Assembly (NCBI RefSeq): GCF_011761235.1
Contig: NZ_JAAOYW010000001.1
Span: 1,371,465 to 1,422,920 of the forward strand
Direction: 5' to 3'
Source of the DNA: Frigoribacterium faeni
Lineage (GTDB): Bacteria; Actinomycetota; Actinomycetes; Actinomycetales; Microbacteriaceae
Length of the DNA stretch: 51,456 nucleotides
The position numbers were made by a program, and so were the translations under genes. The notes under the pieces are model-generated. The model saw only the letters and a list, made by a program, of their open reading frames with translations, did not search any database and was not told the DNA's origin. Shown in pieces: positions 34,913 to 43,354 of the stretch. Positions within the stretch are counted from its first letter, which is position 1. Each line of letters opens with the position of its first letter.

Positions 34913-36090
34913 GCGGACTCCTCGGCGGAGCGGGCGGACTCGTAGGCGTGCCGCACGACCGCGAGCTCGGTGTCGGTCGCGGCGGCGCCCGAGGCGAACG
35001 CGACGAAGTCGGCGGCCACCTCGAGCGGGTCGGTCTCGGCCGTGACGAGCCGCAGCGCCGGGGCGTCGACGGCGCCGACGGGCTCGTGCAGCACGACGAG
35101 GGCGTGCGGGAAGTGCTGCCGCACCCGGCTGTAGAGCCGCTCGGGGTGCACGGGGTCGGTGACGTGCACGCGCAGCCACGCGTCGCGCAGGGCGTCGTGA
35201 CGGCCGTCGAGCAGGTGCTCGAGCGTGTCGGTGACCTCGGCGAGGCGCCGCGGGACGGGAGCGGGCACGAGCTCGACGGTGGCGCCTCCTTCGCTGTCGA
35301 GGTCGACCAGGGCCGTCGACTTGACGTGGCCGAGCTCGCCGAACGAGAAGGCCACGGGCGACCCCGAGTAGCGGATCACCGGCCGCTCGCCCCGTGACGC
35401 CCCGATGCGCTGGGCGCCGTGCAGGTGGCCGAGGGCGACGTAGTCGACCCCGTCGAGCACCGCCGAGGGCACCGAGTCGACGCCGCCGACGCGGATGTCG
35501 CGCTCGCTCTCGCTCGCCTCGCCCCCGCTGACGAACGCGTGCGCGACGACGACCGACCGCGTGCCGGGGCGCCCGGCCAGGTCGGCCCGCACGCGCTGCA
35601 TCGCCGCGGCCACGACGGCCTCGTGCGACCGCGGCAGCGGCGGTCGCTCGCCGTCGACCGCCTCTGCCGGGGCCAGCGTGTGCCGCACGGTGTCGGGGTC
35701 GAGGTACGGCAGCCCGTAGAAGGCGACCGGCCCGTGCTCGTCGTCGACCACGACCGGCTCGTCGAGCGACTCGACGGACGCGAGCACGTGCAGCCCCGGC
35801 CGCATCAGCTCGGCGGCGAAGCCGAGCCGCACCGCGCTGTCGTGGTTGCCCGGCGTCACGACCACGACCGCGTGCTCGCTGAGCCGCCGCAGGGCCGAGC
35901 CGAGGAGGCGGACGCTGGGCACCGAGGGGACGGCCCGGTCGTACACGTCGCCCGCCACGACCACGACCTGCACCTCGCGCTCGACCACGACCTCGACGAG
36001 GTGGTCGACGAACGCGGCCTGGTGCTCGAGCAGGTCGACCCCGTGCAGGGTGCGGCCGAGGTGCCAGTCGCTGGTGTGCAGGATGCGCAC
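34909..36090 (-). CDS. sbcD: SbcD exonuclease subunit
   Basis: A 393-residue Mre11-type metallophosphoesterase. The metal-binding motifs are in order: SDWHLGR (7-13), GDVYDR near 47, TPGNHD near 80, HAF in VVAHAFVSGG, and GHLHGAQ. The capping domain and SbcC-binding region follow. GTG at 36090 has AGAGGA upstream. A likely -10 TACAGT lies on the minus strand at 36153-36158, giving a leader of about 55 nt. It heads the sbcDC operon. Confidence 0.96.
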   Translation of the reverse strand: MRILHTSDWHLGRTLHGVDLLEHQAAFVDHLVEVVVEREVQVVVVAGDVYDRAVPSVPSVRLLGSALRRLSEHAVVVVTPGNHDSAVRLGFAAELMRPGLHVLASVESLDEPVVVDDEHGPVAFYGLPYLDPDTVRHTLAPAEAVDGERPPLPRSHEAVVAAAMQRVRADLAGRPGTRSVVVAHAFVSGGEASESERDIRVGGVDSVPSAVLDGVDYVALGHLHGAQRIGASRGERPVIRYSGSPVAFSFGELGHVKSTALVDLDSEGGATVELVPAPVPRRLAEVTDTLEHLLDGRHDALRDAWLRVHVTDPVHPERLYSRVRQHFPHALVVLHEPVGAVDAPALRLVTAETDPLEVAADFVAFASGAAATDTELAVVRHAYESARSAEESA

Positions 36091-36249
36091 GGTCGTCCTC
36101 TCGTCGTGTCGGCTCGGGGTGGTCGCCCGGGCCGGGCGGGTGGGTCGCCGTCACTGTAGCGGCGGCCCCCGACACCGCGGGGCGGGCCCGTCACCGTCCC
36201 GGGGCCGTGCCCGGGCCCAGGCCCGGGCGGTTCCCGTAGCCTCGACCGC

Positions 36250-36858
36250 ATGTCCGACGCCGACGCCACCTGGGTCGAGTTCGCCGACGCCCCGAAGCAG
36301 CAGGCGTTCCTGCGCGTGATGCGCACCGCCCTGCCGGTCGCGGTGCTGCTGGGCACCGCGACCGCCTTCTTCTCGAAGTCGGGCGACTCCCCGGTCGAGC
36401 TCTTCGGCCCGATCGCGGTGCCGATCTGGTTCGTCGGCTGGAGCACCGTCGCGGCGATCACCTGGAACGTGGTGCTGCGCCTCTCGCGCCCGTTCGCGGT
36501 CGACGTGGCCGGCCGGCGCCTCCGCATCCGGGGCAGGGTCGTCGCGTTCGAGCAGGTCGACTCCGCCGAGCTGGTGCCCCTGCAGAACGACGACCGCTCC
36601 GGGCTGCTGCTGAAGTTCGGGCAGGCGAAGGGGCGCACGGCGACGGTGCTGCTGCGCGACCGCGCCGAGCCCGTGCTCGACGACGAGCGTCGTGAGCTGC
36701 TGCTCGCCGTCGTCCGCGGGTCGTCCATCGCCCGGCCGGTCAGCCCGCACGACCCGACCGGGGCGTTCGGTCGGTACAACTTCCCCGGCACGCTCGACAA
36801 GGCGGGGGCCGAGCAGGTCGTGCTGCGGCCTCCCACCCCGGGCGAGCCCGCTCCCTGA
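36250..36858 (+). CDS. Two-helix membrane protein, paralogue of the gene at 41322
   Basis: A 202-residue protein with membrane helices near 27-42 and 52-76 and a cytosolic C-terminal domain that looks PH-like (FAVDVAGRRLRIRGRVVAF). The end carries HDPTGAFGRYNFPG (167-180), almost identical to a segment in the protein encoded at 41322-41990, so the two are paralogues. Function is unknown. TAGCCT ends 7 nt before the ATG with no ribosome-binding site: probably leaderless. Confidence 0.82.
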   Translation: MSDADATWVEFADAPKQQAFLRVMRTALPVAVLLGTATAFFSKSGDSPVELFGPIAVPIWFVGWSTVAAITWNVVLRLSRPFAVDVAGRRLRIRGRVVAFEQVDSAELVPLQNDDRSGLLLKFGQAKGRTATVLLRDRAEPVLDDERRELLLAVVRGSSIARPVSPHDPTGAFGRYNFPGTLDKAGAEQVVLRPPTPGEPAP

Positions 36859-37087
36859 CCGCGCCGGCCCGCCTCGCGCCCGGCCCGGAGCCGGTCCCCG
36901 CTCGGCGCACCGCTCGGCCTACCGCTCGGTCATGCGTCGCTCCTCCACAGCGACCCCGCGGGCACCGGGCGCCCCCAGGCGGACGGGACCGGCGGGCGGT
37001 GACGACCCGCGCCTCCTACCCTGGGGTGGCGTCCTCCCGCCGAGCGACGTCGGCGTCCCCGCCGCCCGCTCCCCCGGAGGCACTCCT

Positions 37088-38245
37088 GTGACAGACCTCG
37101 ACATCCCCGCCCTGCGCGACCGCATCGAGCAGCGGCGTGAGGCGATGGTGGCCGACCTCGTGTCGTACGCGTCGCTCGAGACGCCCTCCGACGACGTCGA
37201 CCTGCTCGCCCGCGGCCTCGACTGGATCGAGCAGTGGCTCGGCCGCACGGTCGGCCCTCCCGCCGAGCGCCGCGTGCACGCCGTCGAGGGCTACGGCGAC
37301 ACCGTGACGCTCGAGTACCCGTCGCCGACCGGGTCGAGCGAGTGGGTCTCGGCGCTCTGCCACTACGACACCGTCTGGGCCGAGGGCACGCTCGCCGAGT
37401 GGCCCGTCGTCATCGACGGCGACCGCATGACGGGTCCCGGCGTCTTCGACATGAAGTCCGGGCTGATCCAGCTCGGGCACGCGCTGGCCGCCGCCGACTC
37501 GCTCGGGCTGCCCCGGCCGGGCGTGCGCCTGCTGCTCAACGGCGACGAGGAGATCGGCAGCCTCGCGTCGCGTCCCGCGATCGAGCGCGAGGTCTCCCGA
37601 GGAGGCGCGGTGCTCGTCTTCGAGTCCGCTGCCGAGGGCGCCGTCAAGACCGCCCGCAAGGGCGTGGGCATCTTCGAGGTCGAGACGTTCGGCGTCGAGG
37701 TGCACGCCGGGCTGCACCCGCGGTCGGGCGCGAGTGCGATCGACGAGATGGCGCGCGTCGTGCTCGAGCTGCACGGGGCGGCCGACATCGACGCCGGCAC
37801 CTCGCTCAACGTCGGCATCGTGCAGGGCGGCACGCGCACCAACGTGCGCGCCGGTCACGCCCGGGCGTCGGTCGACGTGCGGGTCACGTCGTCCGACGAG
37901 GCCGCCCGTGTCGAGCAGGTGCTCGCCGCCCTCGCACCGCACGACCCGCTCGCGCGCGTGCAGGTCACCGGCGGCTGGAACCGTCCGCCGATGGAGCGGA
38001 CCGAGGCGACGGCCGCGCTCTACGGACGCGCCGCGGCCGTGGCCGAACGGCTCGGCTTCGAGCTGCGCGAGGTGTCGGTCGGCGGCGCCAGCGACGGCAA
38101 CTTCGCGGCCGCGCTCGGCTGCGCCGTGCTCGACGGCGTCGGCGGGGTCGGCGGCGGCGCCCACGCCCGCCACGAGTGGATCAGCCTCGGCGGCATGGTC
38201 GAGCGCACCGAGTTCGTCGCGGCGCTGTTCGTCGAGCTGAGCTGA
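37088..38245 (+). CDS. M20-family metallopeptidase (carboxypeptidase G2-like)
   Basis: A 385-residue zinc peptidase. Metal ligands and catalysis are visible: His92 in CHYDTVW, Asp121 in GVFDMKSG, the pair Glu154-Glu155 in NGDEEIGS, Glu in LVFESA, and a late His in GAHARHEW. The dimerisation domain begins at VEVHAG. The length and motifs fit glutamate-carboxypeptidase-type M20 proteins, which release C-terminal amino acids or deacylate amino-acid conjugates. GTG at 37088 follows GGAGG. The protein appears cytosolic. Confidence 0.92.
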   Translation: MTDLDIPALRDRIEQRREAMVADLVSYASLETPSDDVDLLARGLDWIEQWLGRTVGPPAERRVHAVEGYGDTVTLEYPSPTGSSEWVSALCHYDTVWAEGTLAEWPVVIDGDRMTGPGVFDMKSGLIQLGHALAAADSLGLPRPGVRLLLNGDEEIGSLASRPAIEREVSRGGAVLVFESAAEGAVKTARKGVGIFEVETFGVEVHAGLHPRSGASAIDEMARVVLELHGAADIDAGTSLNVGIVQGGTRTNVRAGHARASVDVRVTSSDEAARVEQVLAALAPHDPLARVQVTGGWNRPPMERTEATAALYGRAAAVAERLGFELREVSVGGASDGNFAAALGCAVLDGVGGVGGGAHARHEWISLGGMVERTEFVAALFVELS

Positions 38246-38439
38246 GCTGAGGCGCGCTGAGCTAGGCCGGGGCGACGGGCCGGACGGTGCAACGGGCCGG
38301 GACCCTGCGCAGGGGCGTGACCGGATCGTGACCGGACGCGGAGGTTCGTCATCCTCGGGGAGGACGGAGCGCCTCCTCGTGCTCGCTACCGTGAGGCAGG
38401 CGCCCCGACAGGAGGGGCGCCGGGACCGAGGGGGACGCC

Positions 38440-39156
38440 ATGACCGGCCGTCGACGCACCACCACGCTGGGGGCCGCCGCCCTCGCCTCCGCCGCGCTCA
38501 TGGTGCTCACCGGGTGCGCGGGCGGCGCCGGCGACGACGTCGCGGCCGGCCCGACCGAGACCGTCGCCGTGCCGACGCCCACGGCGACGCCGGGCAGCTC
38601 GGCCTCGCCGGCCCCGACGGCGTCCGACTCGCCCGCGCCCTCGACCGCGCCGAGCGAGACGCCCGAGGCGGCGCCCGTCGTCACGATCCCGACCGACTGC
38701 ACGCAGATCGTCGACGGCGCGACCGCCGCCGCCACGTTCGGCGACCTGCCGCTCAACCCTAAGGGGATCCCCCGGCGCGACGGCACGGTCCGCGGGGCGC
38801 GCACGCCGTCCGTCCCCGAGGCCGGTGCCCAGCCGTTCCAGATCGTCGACGCGGCCGCCGAGCTCGACTGCTACTGGCGCGACCCGGAGGCCGACGTCAC
38901 CGGCATCGGGGTGTCCCTCGGGCGTCTCGACCAGCCCACCGCCGCCTCCCTGCTCGACCAGGTCGCCGCCTCCGGTGCGACGTGCCAGGAGGCGCACGGC
39001 GGCCAGCTCTGCCAGCAGCCCCTCGACGTGGCCGAGTACCCGATCGAGGCGGCGCAGACGTGGTTCGTCCGCGGCGACCTGTTCATCGCCGTGGAGCAGT
39101 TCAACGTGCCCACGAACGACCTGATCGGGTCGATGCTCACGCACCTGTCGCGCTGA
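38440..39156 (+). CDS. Lipoprotein of unknown function
   Basis: A 238-residue exported lipoprotein with lipobox LTGC (Cys26). A Ser/Thr/Pro-rich linker of about 50 residues follows. The globular part begins with TDCTQIVDGA and contains four further Cys (DCYWRD, ATCQEAHGGQLCQQP), so one or two disulfides are likely. The pattern resembles small actinobacterial lipoproteins of the DUF3558-like kind, but I cannot assign a family firmly. A G-rich ribosome-binding site precedes the ATG. Confidence 0.82.
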   Translation: MTGRRRTTTLGAAALASAALMVLTGCAGGAGDDVAAGPTETVAVPTPTATPGSSASPAPTASDSPAPSTAPSETPEAAPVVTIPTDCTQIVDGATAAATFGDLPLNPKGIPRRDGTVRGARTPSVPEAGAQPFQIVDAAAELDCYWRDPEADVTGIGVSLGRLDQPTAASLLDQVAASGATCQEAHGGQLCQQPLDVAEYPIEAAQTWFVRGDLFIAVEQFNVPTNDLIGSMLTHLSR

Positions 39157-39236
39157 GGCGCGGCGCGCGCCCGTGCCGCACGGTGCCCGTGCAGCGCGCG
39201 GTGCCCGGGCCGCGCGCCCGACCGTGCCGCACGCCC

Positions 39237-39298
39237 GACACCGTCGAGTGAACGGAACACCGAGATAGTGGGCGGTGTTCCGTTCACTCGGCGGTGTC
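39237..39298. terminator. 26-bp-arm palindrome between convergent genes, doubled-arm type
   Basis: Arms 39237-39262 and 39273-39298 pair with one mismatch around a 10-nt loop. ACACCG stands at both ends of the left arm (39238-39243 and 39257-39262). It lies between the lipoprotein gene and the convergent LLM oxidoreductase gene, as expected for a bidirectional terminator. The core GTTCCGTTCAC recurs in the palindrome at 40445-40504. Confidence 0.8.
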
Positions 39299-39329
39299 AG
39301 GAGGGGTGCGCGGCGCGCGGGCGCGGGGG

Positions 39330-40358
39330 TCAGCGCGGGGGCGCCGCCGGCGACCAGCCGAGCTCGGGGCCGAGGTGCTCGGCGAGGTCGGTGAGGATCT
39401 GCGCGTAGTCGTCGGGCTCGAGGGAGAAGGGCAACGCGAAGGCGACCTCGTCGACGGCCTGGTAGGCCGGGTCGGCGTGCAGCGCGTCCGCGATCTCGGC
39501 CGAGGTGCCGACCAGGTCGGCCGCGAAGAGCATGCCCGCCGGGCCCTGCGGCACGCCGACCCGCCCCGCCCGCGACTCGGCGTAGGCGGCGTACCGGGCC
39601 CGCTGCTCGGGCGTGGCCGAGTCGGTCGGCACGACGACGAGCCCCTGCGACACCCGCGCGGAGGCGCCCGCCGGGTGGGCGTCGCGGTACGCGTCGATCT
39701 GGGCGCGCTGGTTCACGGCGAAGTCGGTGCCGTGCTCGGCGCGGGTCACGCTCGACGTGAGCAGGTGGAACCCGTTCTCGCCCGCCCACACCGCCGACCG
39801 GGTGCTGCCGACGCCGCACCAGAGCCGGTCGACCAGGCCGGGGCTGTGCGGCTGCACGGTGTCGGAGAACTCCTCGATGCCGCGGCGGCCCGGCGACGCG
39901 CTGACGACGTCGCCCCGCACGAGGTCGCGGAGGCGCAGGAGGCGGTCGTCGCCGAGGTCCTCCTGGGCGGCGGTGTCCGGATAGATCGCGTCGCGGTACA
40001 GGTCGAAGTTCATGGGCGTGCCCGACGAGAAGCCGGGGTTCAGCCGGCCGCCGAGCAGCACGTCGACGGTGCCGAGGTCCTCGGCGAGACGGAACGGGTT
40101 CTCCGCGCCGATCGGCGTGACGGCGGTGCCGAGCTCGATGCGGCTGGTGCGCTGCGAGGCCGCGGCCATGATCGCGACCGGCGACGAGATGCCCGGCTGG
40201 AGGTGCCGGTGGCGCAGCCACGCGCTGTCGAGGCCGAGCTGCTCGCCGCGCTCGATGACGCGCAGGGTGTCCTCGTGGCCGGCGGCCGGGGACGCGGGGT
40301 CGAACGACCCGATCGTGAGGAAGCCGAGACGCTGCAGGGGGGAACCGTGGACGGGCAT
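39330..40358 (-). CDS. LLM-class flavin-dependent oxidoreductase
   Basis: A 342-residue luciferase-like monooxygenase family protein: the N-terminal strand RLGFLTIGSFDP, the RHLQPGISSP segment, ELGTAVTPIGAENPFRLAEDLGTVDVLLGGRLNPG near 76-110, and the late LVGTSAEIADAL. Such enzymes use reduced FMN or F420; which one cannot be told here. GAGACT ends 6 nt before the ATG (minus strand, 40365-40370) and no ribosome-binding site is seen, so it is likely leaderless. Confidence 0.9.
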   Translation of the reverse strand: MPVHGSPLQRLGFLTIGSFDPASPAAGHEDTLRVIERGEQLGLDSAWLRHRHLQPGISSPVAIMAAASQRTSRIELGTAVTPIGAENPFRLAEDLGTVDVLLGGRLNPGFSSGTPMNFDLYRDAIYPDTAAQEDLGDDRLLRLRDLVRGDVVSASPGRRGIEEFSDTVQPHSPGLVDRLWCGVGSTRSAVWAGENGFHLLTSSVTRAEHGTDFAVNQRAQIDAYRDAHPAGASARVSQGLVVVPTDSATPEQRARYAAYAESRAGRVGVPQGPAGMLFAADLVGTSAEIADALHADPAYQAVDEVAFALPFSLEPDDYAQILTDLAEHLGPELGWSPAAPPR

Positions 40359-40444
40359 GCCCCGAGTCTCGCAGGCGGCACGGCCTCACGGCCCGCGCCC
40401 CGCAGGCCCGGCCCGCTCCCCGCAGACCCGGCTCGCCCCCCGCA

Positions 40445-40504
40445 GAACCACGTTCCGTTCACCGAACCACGGTGCAACGGGGTTCGGTGAGCGGAACGGG
40501 GTTC
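40445..40504. terminator. 24-bp-arm palindrome, doubled-arm type
   Basis: Arms 40445-40468 and 40481-40504 pair with two mismatches around a 12-nt loop. GAACC stands at both ends of the left arm, and GGTTCGG occurs at 40481-40487 and 40500-40506. It lies 3' of the hypothetical gene ending at 40547 and 5' of the LLM gene. Confidence 0.72.
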
Positions 40505-40546
40505 GGCGCTGTGCGAGGCGGGCGCCCGACCCGGCCGCGCGGGCCG

Positions 40547-41161
40547 CTAGAGCTCCCAGTAGGGACGCGCCCGTCGGGCCGCCGCGTCCAGCTCGAGGTG
40601 GTCGAAGCGGTGCCGCGTCTCGGCGATGCCGAACTCGGGCCAGACGATCACGAGGTCGATCGGGCCGTCGGCGGGCAGCGGCCAGAGCCAGAGCGTGCTC
40701 GTCGCGGTCATGATCCGGTCGTCGCCCGACCCGCCGTGGGGCGCGAGCGACAGCACCGGGCCGACGGGCGCCTCCGTGTGGTCGCCGTCGAAGAAGTGGC
40801 CGGGCCCCGCGATCGCCGTGGCGCCGTCGGCCAGCTCGACCCCGAAGCGGAGGCCGTCGGAGGCGTCGGCCAGGCCGGGCCGGAAGCGCCCGCCCTCGAA
40901 GCGGTCGACCAGGGCGGCCCAGGCGCGGCGCCCCTGCTGCGGGTTCCGCAACACCGACTCGATCTCGAACGAGACGCCGGAGGGGTGCACCGCGACGCCC
41001 GTCACGGCGACCGCGACCTCGTCGGTGCGGGCGAGCAGGGCGGCCTCGGGGAGGCGCCCCGGCAGCCAGGCGGGCGGCGGCTGCGTCCAGGCCGGCGGCA
41101 CCCACACCTCCTCGGGCTGGTCGTCGTCGTCGGTCGGCGGCACCTCGGGGAAGAAGGACAT
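40547..41161 (-). CDS. Conserved-looking hypothetical protein
   Basis: A 204-residue cytosolic protein I do not recognise. The N-terminus is acidic then Pro/Trp-rich (DDDDQPEEVWVPPAWTQPPPAWLPG). The remainder looks like a beta-sandwich: ALLARTDEVAVAVTGVAVHPSGVSFEIESVLRNP in strand-rich pattern, then LWLWPLPADGPIDLVIVWPEFGI. ATG at 41161 is chosen because GAGGTG lies 6 bases upstream; an upstream in-frame ATG would extend it into the adjoining palindrome. Confidence 0.75.
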   Translation of the reverse strand: MSFFPEVPPTDDDDQPEEVWVPPAWTQPPPAWLPGRLPEAALLARTDEVAVAVTGVAVHPSGVSFEIESVLRNPQQGRRAWAALVDRFEGGRFRPGLADASDGLRFGVELADGATAIAGPGHFFDGDHTEAPVGPVLSLAPHGGSGDDRIMTATSTLWLWPLPADGPIDLVIVWPEFGIAETRHRFDHLELDAAARRARPYWEL

Positions 41162-41218
41162 GGCCCACCTCACCACGTCGGACGGGACGGCGCCCGAACG
41201 ACCGCCCAGGCAGCCGCT

Positions 41219-41278
41219 ACACCCCGAAAACGGCATCACACCCCGGGAAAAGGGGGTGTGATGCTGGTTTCGGGGTGT
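41219..41278. terminator. 26-bp-arm palindrome, doubled-arm type
   Basis: Arms 41219-41244 and 41253-41278 pair with two mismatches. ACACCCCG occurs at 41219-41226 and 41238-41245, framing the left arm. It lies 3' of the minus-strand gene at 41322. Sequence and design resemble the palindrome at 163-220 (CACCCCGAA and GCAT cores are shared). Confidence 0.78.
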
Positions 41279-41321
41279 GCCGCGGGATCGAGGGCGCGGC
41301 GCGCCGCTCAGGCGGCGGCGC

Positions 41322-41990
41322 TCACCACGACGCGGGCAGCGGCGCCCCGGGCGGCGGCGGCTGCTCCACGAGGGCGACGGCGTCGTCGAGCCCGACGTGG
41401 CCGGGGAAGTTGTAGCGCCCGAAGCGCCCCGTCGGGTCGTTCGACGAGGTCGGCATCGTGACGGAGGTGCGGCGCAGCGCCTCCGCGAGGACCTCCGTCG
41501 AGGTGTCGTCGAGGCGGGGGCCCCGCCGGTCGCGCAGGATGATCTCGACCCGCGCCTCCTTCGCGGTCAGGCGGAGCACGAGCACGTCCGACCGCAGGGC
41601 CGGGTCGAGCGGGACGAGCGCCCGGTCGACGTGTGCGAGCGCGAGGGTGCGCCGACCCGCGCGCAGCTCGTCGGTGTCGAGGTTCACGAAGGGCTGCGGG
41701 TAGATCGCGTTGCGGACGGCCGTCACGGCGACGAAGAGCGCCACGACGAGGGCGACGCCGAGCAGCAGGTTGCTGGGGAACGGCACGACGTCGACGAAGA
41801 AGCCGCCGGCCTGCGAGCCGAACCAGACGAGCGTCACGACGAAGAACACCGCACCGTAGCCGGCCCACCCCGACAGCCAGTCGCGCTCGCCGATCCGCAC
41901 CCAGCCCGCGGGGAACACGGCGGCGGCCCCGTCAGAGGACGAGGAGGCGGCGGGCTCGGAGGCCTCGTCGGGCGCGTCGGGATCGCTCAC
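41322..41990 (-). CDS. Two-helix membrane protein, paralogue of the gene at 36250
   Basis: A 222-residue protein with a Ser/Asp-rich N-terminus, membrane helices near 42-60 and 74-93 and a cytosolic C-terminal domain (NLDTDELRAGRRTLALAHVDRALV). NDPTGRFGRYNFPG (184-197) matches the paralogue encoded at 36250. Function is unknown. GTG at 41990 has TAGCGT 6 nt upstream; that -10 box contains the TAG stop codon of the preceding gene. This gives the gene its own leaderless transcript. Confidence 0.82.
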   Translation of the reverse strand: MSDPDAPDEASEPAASSSSDGAAAVFPAGWVRIGERDWLSGWAGYGAVFFVVTLVWFGSQAGGFFVDVVPFPSNLLLGVALVVALFVAVTAVRNAIYPQPFVNLDTDELRAGRRTLALAHVDRALVPLDPALRSDVLVLRLTAKEARVEIILRDRRGPRLDDTSTEVLAEALRRTSVTMPTSSNDPTGRFGRYNFPGHVGLDDAVALVEQPPPPGAPLPASW

Positions 41991-41999
41991 ACCACGACG

Positions 42000-42584
42000 C
42001 TAGCGCGGCGCGGCGGCGGGCGGCCCGGCGGGCAGCGCCTCCCAGACCTCTCCCCAGAGCGCCTCGAAGCGGGCGGGCGTGATCCGGCCGGCGGCGGCGT
42101 CGCGCTCGACGGCGACCAGCCGCGCGGCCGTCGCCCGGACCCGCGCGGCGTCGCCCACGACGACGAGCCCCGACGGCGTGCAGGTCGACGAGGCGGTCAG
42201 CTCGCGCACCGACCCGCGCACGCGCCGCGTGCCGAGCTCGAGCGAGGCCGCCCCCGCGACCCAGACCGCCGCGGCCGCGAGCGCGGCGACCGGCGGGGCG
42301 ACCTCCGCGGCGATCGCGACCAGCAGGCACACGGCCGCCAGGACGGCGCCGGCGGCCGGCCAGACCTGACGGACGTGCAGGAGGCGGCGGTCGGCCGGGG
42401 TCGTGCCGGGCCGGTTCACGCGCAGGGTCACCTGCTGCACGACGGTCGACCGGGCCGGCGACCGGTCGACCGAGCCCCAGACGTGGCTGCCGTCGACGGC
42501 GTCGTGCACGAGGTGCCGCACGGCGTCGGCCGGGTGCACGCCCGGGCGCGCCGCGGCGTGCGCCGCCGGGTGCTCGGCCGTCAC
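42000..42584 (-). CDS. Two-helix membrane protein of unknown function
   Basis: A 194-residue protein I do not recognise. A hydrophilic N-terminal ~70 residues precede two hydrophobic helices (about 75-93 and 96-115). A C-terminal region with RVRATAARLVAVERDAAAGRITPARFEALWGEVWEALP is likely a helical SHOCT-like short domain. The GTG start overlaps the stop of the upstream gene (GTGA), so it is the second gene of a coupled pair. Confidence 0.75.
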   Translation of the reverse strand: MTAEHPAAHAAARPGVHPADAVRHLVHDAVDGSHVWGSVDRSPARSTVVQQVTLRVNRPGTTPADRRLLHVRQVWPAAGAVLAAVCLLVAIAAEVAPPVAALAAAAVWVAGAASLELGTRRVRGSVRELTASSTCTPSGLVVVGDAARVRATAARLVAVERDAAAGRITPARFEALWGEVWEALPAGPPAAAPR

Positions 42585-43087
42585 CGCGACGCCGCCCGCC
42601 GGACCCGGCCGACCGTGACGTCGCCCGGGCACGGCACGGCCAGGAGGTCGCCCGCGCGCAGGTCGGCGGGCAGGTCGACGACGGCGACGGACGGCCCGTC
42701 GTCCTCGAGGCCGACCACGACCGCGACGTCGTGCGCCGTCGAGACGCGGCCGACGAGGCGCAGCTCGCCGAGCACGGCCGGCACGGCGCCGAGCCGGGCG
42801 TCGAGCTGCACGACGAGCGCGCCGGAGCTGTGCCGGGCCACGTGGCGCACCGCCACGACGATCGCCGTCGCGTCGTCGACGGGCGAGGGCCGCCCGCCCG
42901 AGCGGGGCAGCACGGCGGTGCCTGTGTGCACGCACGGGGTCTCGCAGAGGTCGGCGAGGCGCACGAGCGAGACGCCGTCGATGACGACGTCGTCGACGGT
43001 GGCGCGGGTGCCGAGGGGCCAGGCGTCGAGGAGGAGCGGGTCGGCGATCGAGCGCCGCATCGAGGGGAGGATGTCGGTCAGCGTCAC
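42581..43087 (-). CDS. Hypothetical cytosolic protein behind a leader ORF
   Basis: A 168-residue protein without a recognised domain. The sequence is strand-rich (ATVDDVVIDGVSLVRLADL, ATAIVVAVRHV, DVAVVVGLEDDGPSVAVVDLP) and may form a small beta-barrel. The start is inferred: GTG at 43087 is the first good start, has no ribosome-binding site, and overlaps the stop of a 22-codon upstream ORF (GTGA). It is therefore probably translated by re-initiation. The next gene is coupled in the same way. Confidence 0.72.
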   Translation of the reverse strand: MTLTDILPSMRRSIADPLLLDAWPLGTRATVDDVVIDGVSLVRLADLCETPCVHTGTAVLPRSGGRPSPVDDATAIVVAVRHVARHSSGALVVQLDARLGAVPAVLGELRLVGRVSTAHDVAVVVGLEDDGPSVAVVDLPADLRAGDLLAVPCPGDVTVGRVRRAASR

Positions 43088-43152
43088 GAGAGCGGGCGGG
43101 CCGGTCGGGGACGTCGCCGCGGCTGCCGGCCGCGGGGTGCGTGGGTGGTCAT
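43084..43152 (-). CDS. Leader ORF, 22 codons, Arg/Pro-rich
   Basis: ATG at 43152 opens a frame MTTHAPRGRQPRRRPRPARP-LS ending in TGA at 43084. The -10-like TAGGAC (43159-43164, minus strand) ends 6 nt before it, as at other leaderless starts here. Seven of the 22 residues are Arg and five Pro, which could slow ribosomes. The stop overlaps the GTG of the next gene, so it may set translation of that gene. It could be regulatory rather than a functional peptide. Confidence 0.5.
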   Translation of the reverse strand: MTTHAPRGRQPRRRPRPARPLS

Positions 43153-43197
43153 GGCTCAGTCCTACGGCCCGCGGCGGCGGGCGCCGACGGCCCTGGC

Positions 43198-43313
43198 GGG
43201 ATCCGTGCGGCACGGGCGCCGATCCTGACGGGATCCGTGCGGGCCGCCGCCCCGGCCGGCCCGGAGGTCGCTGCCCCGCCTGCGACTCAGGTCGCAACCG
43301 AGGTCCCGACCTC
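43198..43313. promoter_or_regulatory. Operator-like repeats in the divergent region before the serine hydrolase
   Basis: GGGATCCGTGCGG is repeated at 43198-43210 and 43230-43242, exactly 32 bp (three helical turns) apart. Two adjacent dyads follow: TGCGAC-TCAG-GTCGCA (43281-43296) and GAGGTC-CC-GACCTC (43300-43313). They could bind the NarL-type regulator encoded downstream or another factor. This is inferred from symmetry and spacing only. Confidence 0.4.
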
Positions 43314-43354
43314 CGCCCCCTGTGCCGCGGCGTCCGGTCCGCGAGCGTTGAGGC

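Noticed and set aside
39237-40504. The shared GTTCCGTTCAC sequences as phage or integron attachment sites
   Set aside because: Each lies at the centre of its own palindrome between housekeeping-type genes, there is no integrase, and the DNA between them has normal composition.
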